Source of the DNA: Desulfobulbaceae bacterium | Lineage (GTDB): Bacteria; Desulfobacterota; Desulfobulbia; Desulfobulbales; SURF-16 | Assembly (NCBI GenBank): GCA_024763495.1 | Contig: JANTFJ010000011.1 | Span: forward strand, 1 to 16,208 | Length of the DNA stretch: 16,208 bases | Direction: 5' to 3' | Shown: piece by piece, positions 12,393 through 16,208 of the stretch | How the letters are laid out: every line of letters starts with the position of its first letter | Position numbering within the stretch: the first letter of the stretch is position 1 | Notes under the pieces: generated by a model | Told to the model about the DNA's origin: nothing | The model's input: the letters and a program-made list of their open reading frames with translations, nothing else | Databases searched by the model: none | Made by a program: the position numbers and the translations under genes

Positions 12393-15300
12393 ATGGAAAA
12401 AAAACGCGTTTCATTATTGAAAAAATCCTGGCCTGTGCTTGTTATGTTGCCGATTTTAGCAACTATGATTTATTTCCTTCCTGACCTGGTCAAGGTTAGA
12501 CAGATTCAGACCAGGGTTGTCAGCCAGATTAATTCAACCTGCGGCTGTGATCTGCAAATGGACTCCATGCGCTGGCACTGGACTCCCCTTCCTCACCTTA
12601 CCCTGAAAAAAGTACAAATCAATCATTCATTATTTACGGCGGAAATTCCCAGGATAGACCTTTCTCCTCAGTGGTCATCCCTGTTCAGGCACAGGGCGGA
12701 AATCGGCTTGATTGAACTCAATTCTCCCAAGATAACCATGCTGAAAATTCCGGATAACAGTAATCCGGGAAAAACTGTTGCCCTTGCCGCAATAATTGTT
12801 ATAAAAAACGGTAGATTAAATATGAATTCCCTGTCGTTTCCCGCAATTAAAAGCGGCAGCCTCAATTGCCGCGCCATTAATGGTGAAATCGTGACAACCG
12901 CTGATAGCGTCGGGCTGGAGCTGGAATTTATTCCTGATTTTGCTGGAAAAATAACGCTTGCCGGTAAGTTTGATTTCCAGGATTTTACCTATAATTTTTC
13001 CGTTGACAGTAATGAATTCCAGTTGGCTGATCTTGTTGACGGCCAGGATGATATTTTTCTTCCCCTGGATTCCACAATTAATTTTTCAGTCCTGGCCCGT
13101 GGTAAAGGATATGAAGATTTTGACTTAAGTATAAACGGCGAATTGCCTGATCTGGCTATCAGGCTCCTGGAAAAACCGGCCCGCTTTGATCTGGCCGGCG
13201 GTACCCTGCGGTTCACTAAAAAAGGCAGGGATATGAGTATCGGCCTGCTTGATGTCCAGGCTAATGAGCCGGAATTGACCCTTAATGGTTCAATTGAACG
13301 TTATTTCCCGAAAAACAGTGATTTGCCTTTCTGGCATCTTGATTTGAGCGCAGATGAAGTCGACCTTACCATGGTGGGCAAAAAAATTATGACTGTTTTT
13401 GCTGATAATCACATTGCCCGGACAGTATGTAATATTGTCCGTGAGGCCCAGGTTAATGAGGCCCATTATGTCTTTAACGGCCCGCTGTCTGATTTTAATT
13501 ATCTGGATAAAATGTTGATCGAGGTCGATATCGAGACCTCGACAATTTACATACCAGCCCCTGATCTTCTTTTAACTAAAGCATCGGGGCCTATTGTTAT
13601 AAAAAAAGGTAAACTGACCGGCGATGATCTGACTGCCTGGCTTAACAACAGCCATGGTACCAATGGTTCAGTGGTGGTGGGGATATCTGACGGGTTGAAC
13701 GATTTTCAGCTTGATCTTGATATTGATGCCGATATAAGCGAACTACCTGACGCCCTTCATCATTTACTTGATTTCCCGGAATTCAGAGCTGAAATTAAAA
13801 AGTTTCATGGTGAGGGCAGAGCGGATGGACATTTGAGCATGGGCGATACCCTTGATGATTTCACGGTCAAGGTAGCTGTGACGGACATGAGCAGGGCCAC
13901 GGTGGATTATGACCGTCTACCCTGGCGGATTTCTCCTGCCGGCGGCCGGCTTGATATCAGCAACCAGACCGCATACTGGACAGATTTTTCCGCCATGGTC
14001 GGCCCTCACCATATAAAATTTTCAAATGGCAGCGCTTCCTGGAAGGGAGAGGCTGAGCTGGCAGTTACTGCTCTGGATGCGCTTATTGAGCCGGAATCAT
14101 TATTTGCTGAATTACTTAGTTATCCTGTTCCGGCTGAAGAGATAAGGAAGGCCATAAGTACAATTACCTCGCTGCCTGTTCCTGAAAATAAAATTCAGCT
14201 CAGCAGCGGTGAGCTGCGCGGCCCGTTTTTCAGCCCGATGACCTGGCAATATAATTTTTCCGCTTTAATCAACAATGTCAAATTTACCAGCCCGTTACTG
14301 CCGGATGAGGTGTTGATAAAAAAAGGCAGGGTCAGTATTAGTCAGGATTCCGGGATTATTGATGACTGCGATGCTGTTTTCCTTGATATGCCGCTAAACC
14401 TCAATGGCCGCCTGCACCATAAATACTGGATGGATTGGTTCGGCAGCCTGACCTTTAATGCCGCGGTCGCTCAAAGACAGTGGGACTGGCTGCTTGAAAA
14501 AGATCTGGTTTCCCGCGTTGTTATGCCGAAAATTCCTTTTTGTCTTGAAGATTTTACCGTGGCCTGGGAACCTGGAATTTCCACAATTAACGGGGCAATA
14601 ACCGGCCGGACTGCGGATAGTTTACAGGCAAGAGCCGATATTTTCATTCAACGAAAAAATGATGAATTGTTTCAGCTTAACTGTCGAATCAGCGAGGAAA
14701 ACAAAAATGGAGAGGTAAAGATAAGCCATCTCCCTTCCCCTGAAGGTTACAGCATTTCATGGATGGGAGAGGGAGATATTGCCACCCTGAATAAACTTTT
14801 TGCCACTCCTTTTGGCAGTGGCAGCATTAACGGCACCTTCGGGGTTAAACTGAAAGGTTATCAACCGGTTTACTTCAGGGGAATGGGACGTATTGAAAAT
14901 TTCAGTCTCCCCTGGGGGGCGAGGCAGGATGTGCTTAAGCTTAAACGTCTTCTGGTTCATGGCAGTGGCAGCAATATACTGCTTGATGATCTGGATCTTA
15001 ATTTTCGAGATGAGACTTTAAGGGGCAGCGGTAAAATAACGGCCATGCCCGGCTCCCTTCACCTTAACCTTGATTTTTCTTCATCCTTGTTTTCCTGGTC
15101 AACCATTGAGGCTTTGCAAACAGTTTTTCAAGAGGAAACAGCAAACGATTTCCCCTTTACCTTGACCGGCAGGCTGAATTTTGACTTTGCCGGTTTTGCT
15201 TACGAGTCAATCCGGAAAAATAAGCCTTTGCCGGCTCAGTTTGTCTGGACTCCGTTCCAGGGCAATGTGACTCTGCATGACAGTGGTAAAAAAAGTTTGA

Positions 15301-16070
15301 ATATAACTTCCTCTCAACTCTGCGGCCTGGATATGGCTGGAGTCCTGGAATGGAATAATGGCCAGGGCCGGCGACGGCTGAACATAAAAACAATCAAGAA
15401 TCATCATGACCGTTTTGAGGAATTGCTGCCCTGTTTGCATGTAATAAACAATTCACTTGAAGGTCGGTTTGAATTGAACTGCACCCTTAAAGGTACGGAA
15501 AAAGAATGGACGGATGGTGAATTTTATCTGAAATCCCAAAAGGGTAATTTGCGCCGGATGGTACTGCTGTCAAATATTTTTCGGGTGATAAATTTTACCG
15601 ATTTGCTGGTAGATTACGGAGAAAGCGGGTTTCCTTATTCCCTTATGGATATAAGGGGGCATATCAAGTCAGATAATATAATACTTGATAAAGCGCAGAT
15701 AAATGGTCGCGGTCTTGATATGCTGGGAGAAGGTAAAATCAACATCAGCAATATGGATTCTAATTTGACTGTCTATATTATTCCATTAAAAACAATCGAT
15801 TCCGTCTTGAACATGGTTCCTGTTGTCGGCCGGGCGGTTGGCGGCCGCAAGGGCCATATCGTTACCATTCCCGTCAGTATAAGCGGCAATATCAAAGATC
15901 CTGATTTAAATGTCATGTCAATTAAAGCTGTAGGGCTTTCAACCCTGAAGTGGATTGGCGATACTTTTTTGCTGCCTTACGATTTGTTAATTAAGCCTTT
16001 TACTGATGACAAAGAGACAAGTCCTTCCATGGACACAGAAAACAGCCATGTTGTGCCGGGAAATAATTGA
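12393..16070 (+). CDS. AsmA/YhdP-family inner-membrane protein, long periplasmic lipid-transport bridge type
   Basis: A 1225-residue protein with an N-terminal membrane anchor (about 11-31, PVLVMLPILATMIYFLP) after basic residues KKRVSLLKK, and the rest periplasmic. The body is long runs of alternating beta-strand pattern (ITLAGKFDFQDFTYNFS and many similar), as in AsmA-like repeating beta-groove proteins. The C-terminus carries the family signature: LSNIFRVINFTDLL, then GRGLDMLGEGKINISN, YIIPLKTIDSVLNMVP (1128-1143), VPVVGRAVGG and SISGNIKDPDLNV. Length is close to E. coli YhdP (1266). Proteins of this family are implicated in phospholipid movement to the outer membrane, consistent with the LPS gene in the window. 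ATG 12393 has only a weak upstream AGG. It is transcribed alone, divergently from the stressosome operon. Confidence 0.85.
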   Translation: MEKKRVSLLKKSWPVLVMLPILATMIYFLPDLVKVRQIQTRVVSQINSTCGCDLQMDSMRWHWTPLPHLTLKKVQINHSLFTAEIPRIDLSPQWSSLFRHRAEIGLIELNSPKITMLKIPDNSNPGKTVALAAIIVIKNGRLNMNSLSFPAIKSGSLNCRAINGEIVTTADSVGLELEFIPDFAGKITLAGKFDFQDFTYNFSVDSNEFQLADLVDGQDDIFLPLDSTINFSVLARGKGYEDFDLSINGELPDLAIRLLEKPARFDLAGGTLRFTKKGRDMSIGLLDVQANEPELTLNGSIERYFPKNSDLPFWHLDLSADEVDLTMVGKKIMTVFADNHIARTVCNIVREAQVNEAHYVFNGPLSDFNYLDKMLIEVDIETSTIYIPAPDLLLTKASGPIVIKKGKLTGDDLTAWLNNSHGTNGSVVVGISDGLNDFQLDLDIDADISELPDALHHLLDFPEFRAEIKKFHGEGRADGHLSMGDTLDDFTVKVAVTDMSRATVDYDRLPWRISPAGGRLDISNQTAYWTDFSAMVGPHHIKFSNGSASWKGEAELAVTALDALIEPESLFAELLSYPVPAEEIRKAISTITSLPVPENKIQLSSGELRGPFFSPMTWQYNFSALINNVKFTSPLLPDEVLIKKGRVSISQDSGIIDDCDAVFLDMPLNLNGRLHHKYWMDWFGSLTFNAAVAQRQWDWLLEKDLVSRVVMPKIPFCLEDFTVAWEPGISTINGAITGRTADSLQARADIFIQRKNDELFQLNCRISEENKNGEVKISHLPSPEGYSISWMGEGDIATLNKLFATPFGSGSINGTFGVKLKGYQPVYFRGMGRIENFSLPWGARQDVLKLKRLLVHGSGSNILLDDLDLNFRDETLRGSGKITAMPGSLHLNLDFSSSLFSWSTIEALQTVFQEETANDFPFTLTGRLNFDFAGFAYESIRKNKPLPAQFVWTPFQGNVTLHDSGKKSLNITSSQLCGLDMAGVLEWNNGQGRRRLNIKTIKNHHDRFEELLPCLHVINNSLEGRFELNCTLKGTEKEWTDGEFYLKSQKGNLRRMVLLSNIFRVINFTDLLVDYGESGFPYSLMDIRGHIKSDNIILDKAQINGRGLDMLGEGKINISNMDSNLTVYIIPLKTIDSVLNMVPVVGRAVGGRKGHIVTIPVSISGNIKDPDLNVMSIKAVGLSTLKWIGDTFLLPYDLLIKPFTDDKETSPSMDTENSHVVPGNN

Positions 16071-16208
16071 CCGGCAAAAAACGTGACCGTTCAGCAGTGC
16101 TATTTTCTTACTTACTCAACTTTCGGACTTATTATTTTACTTATAAATTCGACTTGTTATGGCAAAAAATTAATAGGCGATTCGTCATTCCGGCATGTTT
16201 TTAGCCGG
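16071..16208. other. Right-edge intergenic sequence ending in a repeat-like hairpin
   Basis: 138 bp with no gene. The last bases form CCGGC...GCCGG (16190-16208) preceded by GTCATT, matching a dispersed GTCATTCCGGC-type repeat pattern that I associate with deltaproteobacterial genomes. The element is cut by the window, so its far arm cannot be checked. Confidence 0.4.

Overview
The window looks like a chromosomal segment of a Gram-negative, probably anaerobic bacterium, most likely a Desulfobacterota (deltaproteobacterial) lineage. This is an inference from gene content. A lipid A gene (lpxB) implies an outer membrane. A NifV-type homocitrate synthase, a stressosome-type RsbR/S/T/X module, a very long AsmA/YhdP-like protein and abundant small palindromic repeats fit that group. 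No rRNA, tRNA or CRISPR array is visible.

Layout. Everything from the left edge to about 12.0 kb is on the minus strand, so transcription runs right to left. The left edge (1-~255) is the 5' end of an IS3-type insertion sequence, cut by the window. Next come a NifV-like homocitrate synthase (280-1431, TTG start) overlapping by 14 bp an unrecognised 436-residue protein (1418-2728), then lpxB (2821-3975). At 4234-8045 lies a one-base-overlapping parE-parC pair encoding a second type IIA topoisomerase that resembles the Bacteroidetes-type topoisomerase IV. The pair is bracketed by two repeat units in inverted orientation. Each unit combines a CAGAGGA/CAGAAGT heptamer array with a REP-like hairpin. 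The outer 38 bp match at 34/38 and an inner 20 bp match perfectly.

From 11981 down to 8243 is a four-gene stressosome operon: an RsbR-like PAS-STAS protein with a five-cysteine PAS domain, an RsbS STAS protein, an RsbT kinase fused to an RsbX/SpoIIE-type phosphatase, and a protein joining a decayed RsbT-like domain, a coiled coil and a histidine-kinase-like core whose phosphoacceptor His is Asp. The expected logic is as follows. RsbR/RsbS form the scaffold and hold RsbT. On a signal RsbT phosphorylates RsbS and is released. The fused RsbX domain resets the complex. The last protein would pass on the output, apparently not by ordinary His phosphotransfer. Its partner is not in the window.

A 411-bp divergent intergenic region (11982-12392) with a REP-pair hairpin separates this operon from the only large plus-strand gene, a 1225-residue AsmA/YhdP-like protein (12393-16070). 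The right edge ends inside another dispersed-repeat-like hairpin.

The most noteworthy material is the variant stressosome (RsbT-RsbX fusion, phospho-null RsbR site, pseudokinase-like output protein) and the inverted-repeat-bracketed topoisomerase cassette.
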